Shown: positions 23,060 to 34,400 of the stretch, piece after piece | How positions within the stretch are numbered: the first letter of the stretch is position 1 | Layout: each line of letters opens with the position of its first letter | NCBI RefSeq assembly: GCF_028858725.1 | Contig: NC_084760.1 | Coordinates: 67,027,867-67,091,866 of the forward strand | Reading direction: 5' to 3' | DNA length: 64,000 nucleotides | Origin: Colius striatus | Taxonomy: Eukaryota; Chordata; Aves; Coliiformes; Coliidae | Made by a program: the position numbers and the translations under genes | The notes under the pieces: model-generated | What the model was told of the DNA's origin: nothing | The model's input: only the letters and a program-made list of their open reading frames with translations | The model's database searches: none

Positions 23060-23852
23060 AAGGGCTGAGGCCGATTGTATGAGGTTTAACAAGGCCAAGT
23101 GATGGGTCTTGCACTTAGTCCACAACAACTCCACGTAATGCCACAGGCTTGGGGCAGTGGCTGGAAAATTGCCTGGCAGAAAAGGACCTGGGGGTGTTGA
23201 TCGACAGTGGCTGAAGATGAGCCAACAGTTTGCCCAGTTGGCTGAAAAGGCCAATAGCATTCTGGCTTGTAATAGTGTGACCAGCAGGGCAAAGGAAAGA
23301 GATTGTCCCCCTGTACTCAGTGCTGGTTGAGGCTGAACCTCAAATACTGTGCTCAGTTTTGGGTCCCTCACTACAAGAAAGACACTGAGGTTCTGGAGTG
23401 TGTCGAGAGATGGGCAACAAAGCTGCAAAAAGGTCTGAAGCACACGTCTGATGAGGAGTGGAGCAGCAGAGGGAAGTCTGGAGGACAGGAGGCTGAGAGA
23501 AGACATGATCATTCTCTATAACTACCTGAAATGAGGTTGTAGTGAGGTGGGGGGCTCAATCTCTTCTCTCCAGTAATGAATGATAGGACATGAGGATGTG
23601 GCCTCAAGTTGTGCCAGGGGAGGGTTAGACTGGAGATTCAGAAGAATTTTTTCATCAAGAGGGTTGTTAAGTACTGGCACAGGCTGCTCAGGGAGCTGGT
23701 GGAGTCACCATCCTTGGAGCTATTGAAAAGACACATAGCTGAGGTGCTGAGGGCCATGCGTTAGTGATGGACTTGGCAGTGTGAGGATACTGGTTGGATT
23801 TGATGATCTTAAAGGTCTTTTCCAAATGAAATGATTCTGTGATTCTATGATT
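23060..23852 (+). mobile_element. CR1 LINE fragment, about 790 bp
   Basis: This is the longest CR1 copy in the window. It covers a decayed ORF2 C-terminal part (phrases such as [17 protein letters not shown]), the 3' UTR and a terminal GATTCTATGA. Frames are broken by stops and indels, for example near 23500. It belongs to the same subfamily as 4676 and 37515. Confidence 0.88.
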
Positions 23853-25427
23853 TCTATTGCAAGTTAAGGACAGGCCCTTAGAGAGGAGTGTGACAGCTGT
23901 TGTATGGATCGAGCTAAGATTGATGTCAGCCGTCAGGCTGGTGACTTCCTGGGTCTGCAGTTACACCTGGACACCATGTTCTGCAGCTTCCAATGGTTGT
24001 GTCTTCTGTGATTTCATTTCCTCTCCTTTGTACCAGCTAAGACTTTTGGTCTCCACAGCACCCCACAGGAATGCCTCCTGCAGTTTATATACACATTTGC
24101 ATTTGTTATCCAATAATTTTACTGGAAAACCATTGATTCTGGTCATCCTTACAAAACAGTGATTCAGGACTTTCCCTTCACTTTCATCATGTTTATACCC
24201 CCCATACCAGCGTTTTCTCTTCCAAACTGAAGTGTCACGGTCTCCATAGGCACTTGGCTGCTCTACAAGGTTTTTTCCTGGATGTCTCACAAACAGTGGT
24301 CTTTCTATCATCATGATTGCCTGCTGCACGTGGGGCAACCACTGAAGCTGTATTCCCCGTCTTGCTTTTGTCAACTCCCACGTGGGCATGCTCTTTTTCC
24401 TTTCTTTCCTATCCTTTCCCCGGTGCCTGTTTTCCCTCTGCATTGGATGCCTTGTCCAGATCTCATGCTGTTTTCCCTTACCAAGGCAGAAGAGAGAGGG
24501 GACATTGTGAATGTGGATGAGTTGTAAAGGTTTACAGTTATCAACTCAACCCAAAGGCTGTATAAACAAACTGTGGCCTACTTGTCACTCAAGGTACGCT
24601 TGGTCTTAAAAAAAGAAACCCTCAAATGTAGTAGTGAATGATATATGACCACGTACATGATATTATGTCTGAGTGAGTTAGTCATATACCAGTTCACAGT
24701 CTATGTAGGTCAGTCATGCCAACTCAACTAGGAAGAGCCCATGTGAAGGTTTGCTGTGGTCCCAGGCTGTGAGCAGAGCAATTTATAATGCCTCCTCCAT
24801 AATTCCCACCATAATCTCGCAGGAGCCGACCACAGGAGTATGTCTGGGCCCCTTTGAGTTCAGGTCTCAGGAGAAAATTTGGAAAAGCTGGAAAACAAAT
24901 TCAACAAAATAGAATAAAATATTTACTGCTATCTCCTCACAAAAGTGCTGAATTTTGTGCAGGTTTTCCCAGAACCATCCGGATCGTTGAAAACATTTTT
25001 TCAAGGGAGTGGAGACGTGATGTTCCTCAGGGAAAGAATAGCTGCCTGGCCAATCAATTGAAATTCTAGCTGGGACAAAACCATTTCCCCAGCTGCCAGC
25101 TCTAGGGTCTATATTCCTCTGCCAGGGTTAAGGTTTCTGAAGCCTATTTGATGATGTTTACATGAAGATGTGTTAGCAGCACCATCGTTGCCGAAGTTTT
25201 GTGGGGCAGGGGAGTATGCTTCCCATTAAGACTTTGGAAGAGTGAAGCTGTTCAGGAGATCTGAAACCTTTGAGTGTGGCTGTGAGGGAACCCGTAACCA
25301 CAGCACCAGTGTTTTCCCACCCTTTTCTCTCTCTCAGCAGTGACCATGAATAACAAGCAGGAAAAACAGAGGCAGGTTTTGAAGAGAAATGAGGGCAGTG
25401 AGAGGGAGGAGGGAGGGAGGATCCTGC

Positions 25428-25518
25428 TTATGCAAGAGTGGGTATAAAAGGGGGAGCTGAGTGCCCCTCCAAAATTGGGAAGAGTGGGACAAAAGGAACA
25501 CATTCGCTGAAGAGCAGG
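25428..25518 (+). promoter_or_regulatory. AGT: Candidate AGT promoter and non-coding exon 1
   Basis: TATAAAAG at 25443-25450 is preceded by TTATGCAAG at 25428-25436, which resembles a C/EBP site. About 30 bp downstream, near 25475, a start would give a roughly 44-bp leader ending at GAAGAGCAG|GTTTGAG, a plausible donor. AGT in mammals has a short non-coding first exon and a liver promoter with a TATA box, so the arrangement fits. The intron to exon 2 would be about 5.9 kb. A second TATA-like word at 29937-29946 is an alternative in AT-rich sequence. This is inference without transcript data. Confidence 0.4.
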
Positions 25519-28500
25519 TTTGAGAGGTTTGTGTTTCTTTGTACCTTTAACGGCGGCTGTTGCTGGGAGAGATCTGTTAGAAAATAGGGGTAGGCCCTGA
25601 GCTTGCTTTGCACATGGGATGCCTGGAGAAACGGCCTTGCTTTCACCTTCTTTGGTTCCTAGTTGCCAGAAAGCTTTTCACCTCTTTGGCCCAATGCAGG
25701 TTTTCTGGCATTGCTGTCTTCAGGAAGCCAAATCCTCGGACACGGAAGCCAAAGGGGAGGATAGAGACTCTCTTCTTTCTGAAGTCAAAGATCTATCTTT
25801 ATGCACACGCTCGTTCCTAAAACCATGGCAACCCAACAAAAAACCAGGCTGACGACAGGGTCCACATATAGTAATTAGAATAATGCTCATGCACTCCTGC
25901 TTAAAAATGGCTTAGAAGCAAAATGAAAGACTAACTGTAGTTCAGTCCTGCCAGGATAAAATATATACCAGGTGTAGCAATCTATGTTCTTCAGAGTCTG
26001 AAAGCTTCTCCTTCAGTAGAAACTCTGAGAAGATAAAAGACAAGGACCTAAGAACTGCACTAGTGAGTGGTGCATCTCAATAGGGGAATGTTAATTGAAC
26101 GAGCATAAGTGATCAGCAAATTTGGGGCGAGTTGTGTCTGAGTTTTGTAGGAAGGCATGAATGTAAGGTGAAATCCAAGGTTCTCCCTCATTACTGAGGC
26201 CAGACAGATTCCTCGTGGTCCAAAGAAGCAGCACTGTGGTGAAGGCAGATCGTTGAACATTTTCTGTTAATTTTTCTTTTTTTTCTGAAGAAAGCTGGGT
26301 ATTTTAATTTGATGATTTTATTGACTGCAGGGGAAGGGGGGACAGACTACTGTGCTTCTCAAAGACATTGTTATTTTTTTGTGGACAGAAAGCAATGGAA
26401 CTGAGAGCACAAACACCAAAAGAGCCCCAAAGGTCAACTTGTCTGAAAATCCTGAGAACTTTCAACTTAAAACCTGAACTTTCTTTATGTGACAGTGCCA
26501 CATCGGGGTTATTGTTCAGGTGTCTCCTGCTCCCCTTCTTCTGTGGGGCAGCATCCCCTGCAGCCAGGGATGCCTGACTTGGGGCTGGTACCTACAGCAA
26601 AAGGAGAAGACCAGTTTTAGAACAACTAGGTCATGGCCTGTAAGGGAACTGGAGGCAGAAGATACCCAAACAACAATGCCCTTCAGGTGCTACACCACAG
26701 AGACATAAAGATTTAGGGAAAAAACAATGCAGTGGCTTTGGGTTATGTGATTTCTGCTTCCAGTGCTTATTGCCCATGGTAAACACATAAATCTGGCAGC
26801 TGTAGTATATGTTACTAACATTACTTGTAGCTTATTAGCCGAAGCCAGTAATTTTTGTTAATAAGGATACTTTTCACTGTTTTACAGAACTCAAGGTGCC
26901 CTTATACTGAAAGAGGCTTGGTTTCTGTGTCCTTGATACTGAGAGCATCAGGCTGGGTTTGCTTTTTCCCTGTGTTCAAGCCTTGGCTAGGAGGACACAG
27001 CAGCTACAGCTCCCAGGCACAGTGCGGTTTGGGCACACGTGTACACCGCTGGTGCTCAGTGCTGCACAGGGACCCCCACATATGGTGGTGCACAAGAGAT
27101 GGGTTTGGGCTGTGCTGCCACACATCCCAGCTCGCTGGCCTCCAAGGGACCAGCTTTCTCCCCCAGCCTGGCTGCAGGAAGGACTTTCAGGGGGAGAGGG
27201 GAAAGGAGGGAAATTGCAACCTGAAACCTAGTTTGTTGTCTCAGCATTTAGCTGAAGAAAATGTGGTTTTAATGGAGGAACTACTCCCGTTGTCTGGATC
27301 CCTGGCTGGACTGCATTGTATAGCTGTCTGGAGACGGTACAAATGCTCAGGGACTGTTTTGTTGCCAGACACTTCCTTGACTGAAATGCTCAGGCGGCAA
27401 GAGGACAAAACACCTTGAATATTTCAAGCTGTTTGTTTAAGGCTTGCGTGTATGATAGCATGTCATACAGGCCTGTGCTCAGAACTGCTTTCAGACTTCA
27501 TTAGAACTAAGGTTATCAGACTCTTTAAAGGAAAAGCACTGCTGCAGAGACAGAAATTCTCCCTCCCTTTGGCATTAGGCACACAGCACTTGGGCCAGCA
27601 GGACTCGGCTGTCTCTGTCTCCACCTTCAGCTCCACCAGCTCCATCTGCTCAGGTGCACTGAAAACATCCCTCTCTCTCAGCCATCTCCTTGAATCCAAC
27701 ATGTAACTGGGCACTGCAGTTCAAACCATGTCTGACTGGCCCTCTGAAATCAGGCCCTGCTTCCATTAGAGCTATGGGATTTTAGTTGCTAACTGTAACA
27801 GGGGCACTGAGTGAGACCCAGTCTAACCTGACTGCATCATCCTCAGTTTGATTCACTGTTCATTTGTTTAAAGATGAGGAAGGGGCATATCAAAACTGGA
27901 GGACCACTTCAAAAGCAGCAGAAAGATTTCCAAGTCCCAATCCTTTTGCCAATGAGGGCTAGGGAAGCTGAGACTGGGAGGGATGAAGTCTCTGTGATCT
28001 GGCTCTGGCAACTTAATCCATCTAGCTTTTGTCCTCTCCTTTTCAGCACATTTTGTCTTGAAGAGGAAAAAGAAGAAACTTTTGATTTTCTGGATAAATC
28101 AAAAGGGAAAGAAATGGTAAAAATTGAGAGCTTAATCATTTTACTCTGCAGCAAGGTAAATGTCCCACTCACTGATGGGTACCCAGGTTGCAAGGTAGAG
28201 ATGAAAGGCAATTTATCCGAGGAGAAAACAAATCTGGTCAGACTATACAGAAAATACAAGTACAAAGAAATCTGCATTCCTATCAGCCTGTCACAAAACA
28301 AGCCCAGTTATTTTCAGCTCTTAAAATCAATTCTTCTGCATAGTAAAATGCCTGTGTCTGTCTTAGTAAATGTGTAACTGTGGGCCAGGCAGTGTCTGTT
28401 AAAGTTTGTGTATCCATTCCTGAACTTTCGATGCAGCTGGTCTTAAGCCATGCTCGGGTTTGTCTGGCCTGGCCTAACTTTTTTCAGCCCCCTAGCCTGT

Positions 28501-29473
28501 GAGGTAAAGCAGCTTTGCGCAATGCTGCTGCAGAGAGGTCGAAAGGGGCCTCCCAGAGAAAGGGCATAAATCCATCTGCAGCTGCAGGGGGAAGGGGTGT
28601 CGCGAGGAGCCTGCCCGAGGTGGTACAACGCGTGGAGGACAGAGGCGAGTAAGCACACTCACTGCGTTTGCTTTCAATGACAGCTTTCCAACCCAGGTTT
28701 TTATGCTTCTCTGAAATGCTTGGGCCTGACTTCTTTAGGGAAACAAAACACAGTGGCTTTCCACAGATGAGGCCTGGTGTAATTGCTGGAGGTGAGAAAG
28801 GCTCTTCTTGCTTCTGCTCATGAGAAAAGAGCTGTCAGAGTAGCTCTGGCAGCCATAGAGAAGTAACTACCGGGCACCAACGATGCCTTGTGGCAGAGGC
28901 AGACTGAGTCATCCTCCCTGCTGCTACAGGAAAGACTAAGAAAGGCTTCAGAAGAACTGAACTATGGAGAAAACAAAGTGGGAAGGGCAGTTCCTCTAAT
29001 TTGTAGCTTTTTGGTTTGTTTTCCTGAGCTGAACCAATCTGTAAAATGCAGTAAGGGGTCTAAAATGCACTAGTGCAGTGACTGGGCTAATTGTGAAGAT
29101 GAAGGCACCTCCCAAGAAAATATTTTAACCAGTTATAATCAATGAAGAAGCTCTGGGAGGCATGTCACCTGCTGTCAGCAGGGCTGGGGAGGTGAAGACA
29201 GGTCAGGGAGCAGAGGGGACGGCAGCACTAACTACCTCTACATGGTAATTTAGAGGATGGGATGTGAGTTAATGGAGAAGAGCAATCCTTGAATGAAGGC
29301 ACAAGGCTACAGTAGGTCCTCCCCTGTGTGCCTCTGAGGAGGAAATAGTTTCAGGCCTGACCTGCAGGCATCTGCCAGGAAAATGCTCAGACATCCTGAG
29401 GGACCACCACACCAGCAGAAAATCTGTTTGCAAACCAAGCTGTTAGACAGGAACCCACAGTTTGGGAATCTAA

Positions 29474-29495
29474 ATATGCCTATTAGTAGGCATAT
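29474..29495. repeat. Perfect 9-bp hairpin
   Basis: ATATGCCTA, a TTAG loop, and the exact reverse complement TAGGCATAT. A further ATATGCCTAA lies at 29508-29517. Confidence 0.8.
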
Positions 29496-30830
29496 GTACT
29501 TAGTAAGATATGCCTAATTGCCAAGGATCTGCACATCTCAATTCTTGTATTTGCCAGAGAGTGGGGATACAGCAAATGGGAGTATTATTGTTAAGCATGA
29601 AATACTTGGGGATCCCTCAGTGAAATGAATATAGTTATACATTGTAAATCAGGTTGGGAATGGGCCAGGTCTTGAATGGATGGATTGAAACCCAGAAACT
29701 TCCACCCTGGGTAAATTGCAGCCATTGCTCCATGTTCTCTCAAAAGGCTCAGGCTACCAGAATTACAATACCAGGCAGGCTGGCACAACTCTAAAGATCT
29801 TGGAGAAAAAAAGCAGAGAGCAGAGCTTGGTTACTGGCAAGTCTGTTAGCATTTTGCCCATCCAGTGAGCTCTGCAGAGAATGGAAAGAGCAAAGGTGGG
29901 TGAACAGAGCTACAATAATGAAGAAATTATTAGTAGTATAAAAATAGAGCTCTGAATGACAGTGTTTTGGACAATGGCAAGTGTTATTAGATGCATTTGG
30001 ACTTCAAAGACACAAATGCAAAATGATACACTAGAAATCCAGGGAAGGTACAGCAGAGCCATTAGTTATGAAAAAAATCAAACATGGGAAAAATGACTAT
30101 CATAAAATGCAGAATTTGTCAGTGTGTTTGCACATACCTGTGCATATGAATGTGTGTGTGTATGGGTGCCTATTACCCACTCTTTCACAACATACACAGA
30201 TCCTTTGTGCCAAAACACTAGTGACATCCACATCCAGTAAAATTCTTTACTTCTCCTCAGGAAACACAAGAGCAGGAGGTGGTCTCCTACCACAGGAGAA
30301 GACTGCCTGTACAGTAGAGCAAAACTATGTTCAGATAAAGAAAGTGTTACGAAAATGGTTCCAGTGTTAGCACATTTGTGTAAGAAAGCCTTGAGTGTGT
30401 TTGCCCAGAACATTTGCACTGGGCTATGAAAACACAAAATGTTCTGCTAGTGCCAAGTGTTATGCTGAACTAAACATTCAAAGTGAGACTGCTCAGTGGT
30501 TGGACCTTAAGAGATCTGGTTTCCAAACCTATTTCTCACAGGCAAATTGGAGGCAAATTGCTTAGCCCTTCCACATGTCTGTGAGATTTAGTGCAGCAGC
30601 TTACAGAGATAGTCCTGACTGGGTCCCAGGAACAACACAATCACCTTATTATAATGTTTTACCAGGACTAGCACACTCTAGTTTGCAAGCCTAACTAGTT
30701 GGCATTCACAATTATATTGCTTCCTGTGCTAAATCGTTAGGGTACTGCAATGGGTAATGGTCTCATACTTGTGGTTGGCATTTCCCTACCTGCTGGCATT
30801 GAAGCTGGCAGCCACCTCATTTTGGGCTTT

Positions 30831-31265
30831 TCATAGAATCATAAAATGGCCCCGGTTGGAAAGGACCTCTAGAGACCATCCAGTCCAACCCCCTGCAGGT
30901 TCCCCTCCATCAAGTCACACAGGAATGTGTCCAGGTGGGTTTGGAAACCTCCAGAGGAGGACACTCCACACTCTCCCTGGGCAGCCTGTGCCAGGGCTCC
31001 CTCACCTCAACACCAAAGAAGTTTCTCCTTGTGTTGAAGTGGAACTTCTCCTTGTGTTCCAGCTTATGTTTGTTACCCCTTGTCCTATCACTGGAGACGA
31101 CAGAAAAAAGTGTCACCCCGTCCTGCCACTCACCCTTTAGGTACTTGTAAGTGCTGACGAGGTCCCCCCTCAGTCTTCTCTTCTCCAGGTTAAGCAGCCC
31201 TAGATCCCTCAGCCATTCCTCATAATAAAGATGCTCCAGTCCCCTGATCATCCTTGTAGCCCTAC
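30831..31265 (-). mobile_element. CR1 LINE fragment in AGT intron 1
   Basis: A reversed CR1 starts with TCATAGAATCATAAAATGG and runs back through the 3' UTR into an ORF2 remnant that is still open for about 110 codons ([28 protein letters not shown]). It is antisense to AGT and ends about 150 bp before the exon 2 acceptor. Confidence 0.9.
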
Positions 31266-31413
31266 AGGTAGCCCATTGTAGCCCTTTCAGGTGGTAGGGT
31301 CAGACCAGCTAGCACTAAATGCTGAAATTCATGTGTTTAACTCCAACACAGTAAGAGAAACTGTACTTACAACAGGCTGATCAGTCTTTTTTCCTCACCG
31401 CTTTTTCTTGCAG

Positions 31414-34400
31414 CAGACACTCTGAAAGCAACTTTTCAACATGAAGCTGGTGGCAGATCTTCTCTGTCTGTCGGCGTGCCTCACTGCAGTAACTTCTGAC
31501 CGGGTCTACGTCCACCCTTTCAATTTGTTTTCTTTCAACAAGAGTACCTGTGAGGAGCTGGAAAGCCTGGTCCAGGAGGGAAAGAAAACTTTTGTCCCTG
31601 TCTCCATTGAGTCCCAAACCACACCTGCCTATGAAGATGACCTGATTCACAAGGACAAGCTGGAAGCCCCGATCCTGAGTAGTCGGGGGAGACAGAAACT
31701 GAGCTATTTGCAGAACTTTGTGTATGTCCTGGGTGCACGGTTTTACAGTGTGCTGCAGGAAGCACGGCGGGGCCAAAACGTGCTCCTGTCCCCAACCAGT
31801 CTTTACGGCTCTTTGGTGTCTTTCTACCTGGGTGCCTCAAACCAGACAGCGGCAGATCTGCAGGGTTTGCTGGGATTCGTTCCCCCCTCTGGAGACCCTG
31901 ACTGCACCTCCAGGGTGGATGGACACAAAGTCCTTTCCAGCCTGAGGACGATCGAAAGCCTCGTCAGGAGTGGGGATGAGGAGCTGCTCTTTTCCAAGAT
32001 GCTCTACCTGTTCTCTGCCCCCGGTGTGCCTCTGTCCCAGCTGTTTGTGCAGGACTTGCTCCCCTTCACCGATGCTCTCTATGCCCGAGCCGTTGACTTT
32101 ACAAACCCAAGTGAGGCAGCAAAGCAAATAAATGCTTTTGTGGAGGCCAAAAGCGAGGGTCAAAGCAAGTGCTTGCTGACAGACATCGATCCATCCGCTG
32201 ACCTGCTATTTGCAGTGGACGTCCGCTTGACAGGTATGAGGCAGCACTGCTCATTTCAGGAGCAGGCTGGGTGGAGGACAGGCAGCAGCCCTGCTCTCAG
32301 GAAGTCAGCAAGGTGCTACCTGGCCAATGGTGAGAGGGAAGGGCTCAGATGAACGGCTGGCCTGCTGCTCCATGTGCTGTGCCCTGACCCCCTGCCGCTA
32401 TGGGGTCCAGCCCACAAGGGCAATGGAGAGGAGGTGGAGGGAGTTGGCCTTCAAGAAATTTTCATTGTCCAGGAAGCTAAGGATTAGGAAATGTGTGGGA
32501 AGGTGAACAAGAGAGGATTGTGCAGCACTTCTGATTGCAAAGGAGCTAAAAGTCAGGAGGGGCCTCCAGCCAAAATGATCAGGAAGTACATTTAAAGCAA
32601 GCCAAAGAAATGCCTTTCTCTGGAACCTACGTTTCTGTATGGTACCTTAGAGTAACAAGCTGGAGGTACAGGTTTAAGAAAGGCTAAGAAATATAATGAA
32701 CACGACTTCTCTAGTGGCTATTACACACAGAAGTCTGGAGGCAACTTCTGGCTCAGGAAGCAACCAAACAAATTACCAGCTGAGGAAGTGGGGAGCATAT
32801 ACAAAATAAGAGTTAAGGCAATCCCTTAACTACCTAGGGCAAGTTCCGTGCTGTTGTCCCAGAAATCCCCTCATAGCACAACTGAGCCTCCTCTTCTGCT
32901 CTTCATGTCCTTGTAATTAAACACAATGACAGAGATCACACGCTGTAGGACAGCTTGCCTACCAGTGAGTGTATTTTAGAAAACCTGCAGTGAGCCTTAA
33001 GTTTCTAATCATGCTAAAGGTGGAGCTTTGGTGCCCAAGAAATCCTTTTGTGTCTCCATCTTTTCACCTTTAAACTGGATATTGGGTTTCCTTTGCCTTT
33101 CATGGGTGCTGTCATTAATGAATCCCAACTCCTCAGGGAGATGGGAACATTAGTGTAAGGTCTAACCTAGACATGATAGTGCCAAAATAATTCTCATGTT
33201 ACAGACTTGGGCCTGATCACAAGAGCAGAATTTTCCTTTAGAAGATCAACATTTTCCCTCTTGTTCTGTATTGGAAACTTATCATTTTATTAGCTTAGGA
33301 ACACACACTCGAGGGTCTGAGTCAGCACTTGAGATGTTGTAGTCTCCACTCGTGGGATGGAGAAAATGAGCTCAGGAACAAATGAATTAGATAAGCGACT
33401 CTCTTCTAATAAACACAGGAGATGACTTCAGCATCTGCTTTGCCATTTGGTTGCAGAGGGACAATCATGACAACCGATGCGGTCATGTTATATGTTGGTC
33501 TTTGTAGCTGCAGAAAGAAAAAAAGTACATTCTTTTGCTCTTTTGTACATTTTATATACACTCTTGAGGTGCTACCAACAGCCACAGGATGGATTAAATG
33601 CTAGAAACCCATAAAAACACAAGTGAAATACTCCAATGGTCTCAACTGTTGTTCACTTGCACACAACTGTTCTCACATTTGTAGATTTGCCACGGAGCAG
33701 GGGCTGCCATTTAGAATACAATGCAGAACATTAGGTGCAAATTTTACTGATTGACTCTCTGGTTTTGAAATTGCAAAATGACTACAAACTAGTGACTGCA
33801 AATACCACTGTGGGCCTGCACAACCTTAAGCACTCTCTTCTCAACAGACAACCCTCAACAACTCGTTTTAACTAGAAATTTGGTAGGATGATTTTTTACT
33901 CTCTATATAGCAAAAGTCATAGCTTTGCACAGAAAGCCATCCTCTCATTAAGCTTGTCATGCTGGTATAAAGCCAGTACTAGAGAACATGGAGGTCATCA
34001 TCTGAAGCAGAAAGGTCCAACGTTTCTTCCCTGTACTCCCAAGACAGTACTGCAGAGTCCTCTTGCACTCTCCCAGGTGACATCTGTGCTCTGTGATTGA
34101 GAGCCGCCTTCTCTTCAGTTACCTTCACCATATTGTAGGCAGAGCTTTTTTCCCTGCTCTGGTAAAATAGCCGAAAGTTTGCCTAGTCCCACAGCTTCTG
34201 TGTGCTGAGGTGAGAGATCTCACTGTAAGAATCCATTTCTTCCAATGTGTCAGCTATCGCCTTCTGTAGAAGGGATGTCCCATCTTCAGTTTTCCTTATT
34301 TTACATTCCAGATGTCTGAAGAAAAAAAAGCAGGGTTTCTTTAGTAAATGTATGTCATCCATGTCCTAAAAACACCATAAGAGACAAGGAGTCATGTAAG

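Larger units (their letters stand above)
14893..25427. other. Intergenic region between CAPN9 and AGT
   Basis: About 10.5 kb lies between the divergently oriented CAPN9 and AGT genes. It contains CR1 pieces at 17261-17338, 18269-18288 and 23060-23852 and a perfect hairpin at 17230-17258. I find no exon with recognisable protein, no tRNA and no other repeat family. Frames of 150-160 codons at 18083-18550, 20429-20914 and 23961-24443 have no family resemblance I can name. Confidence 0.75.
25519..31413. other. AGT intron 1 (or upstream flank)
   Basis: About 5.9 kb lies between the candidate exon 1 and coding exon 2. It includes a small palindrome at 29474-29495, a short GT run near 30150 and a CR1 at 30831-31265. 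Frames of 167 codons at 27874-28377 and 187 codons at 26855-27418 have no protein family features and are not called. Confidence 0.6.

Noticed and set aside
23961-24443. 160-codon minus-strand frame after the large CR1
   Set aside because: Checked for a retroviral or transposon protein and found no motif. Treated as chance.
26855-27418. 187-codon plus-strand frame
   Set aside because: Composition is biased to Cys, Trp, Gly and Ser without a recognisable family, and there is no promoter or splice support.
27874-28377. 167-codon plus-strand frame between CAPN9 and AGT exon 2
   Set aside because: Looks protein-like in parts (Lys/Glu-rich) but matches nothing I know. It is single-exon inside the presumed AGT intron 1. 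A homology search would settle it.
29937-29946. TATAAAAATA as the AGT promoter
   Set aside because: AT-rich neighbourhood, no clear upstream site and a weak donor downstream. Kept only as an alternative to 25443.
32234-32352. Extension of AGT exon 2 to the stop at 32352
   Set aside because: The reading continues past a good GTATGAG donor into sequence with no serpin similarity; the spliced product matches AGT throughout.
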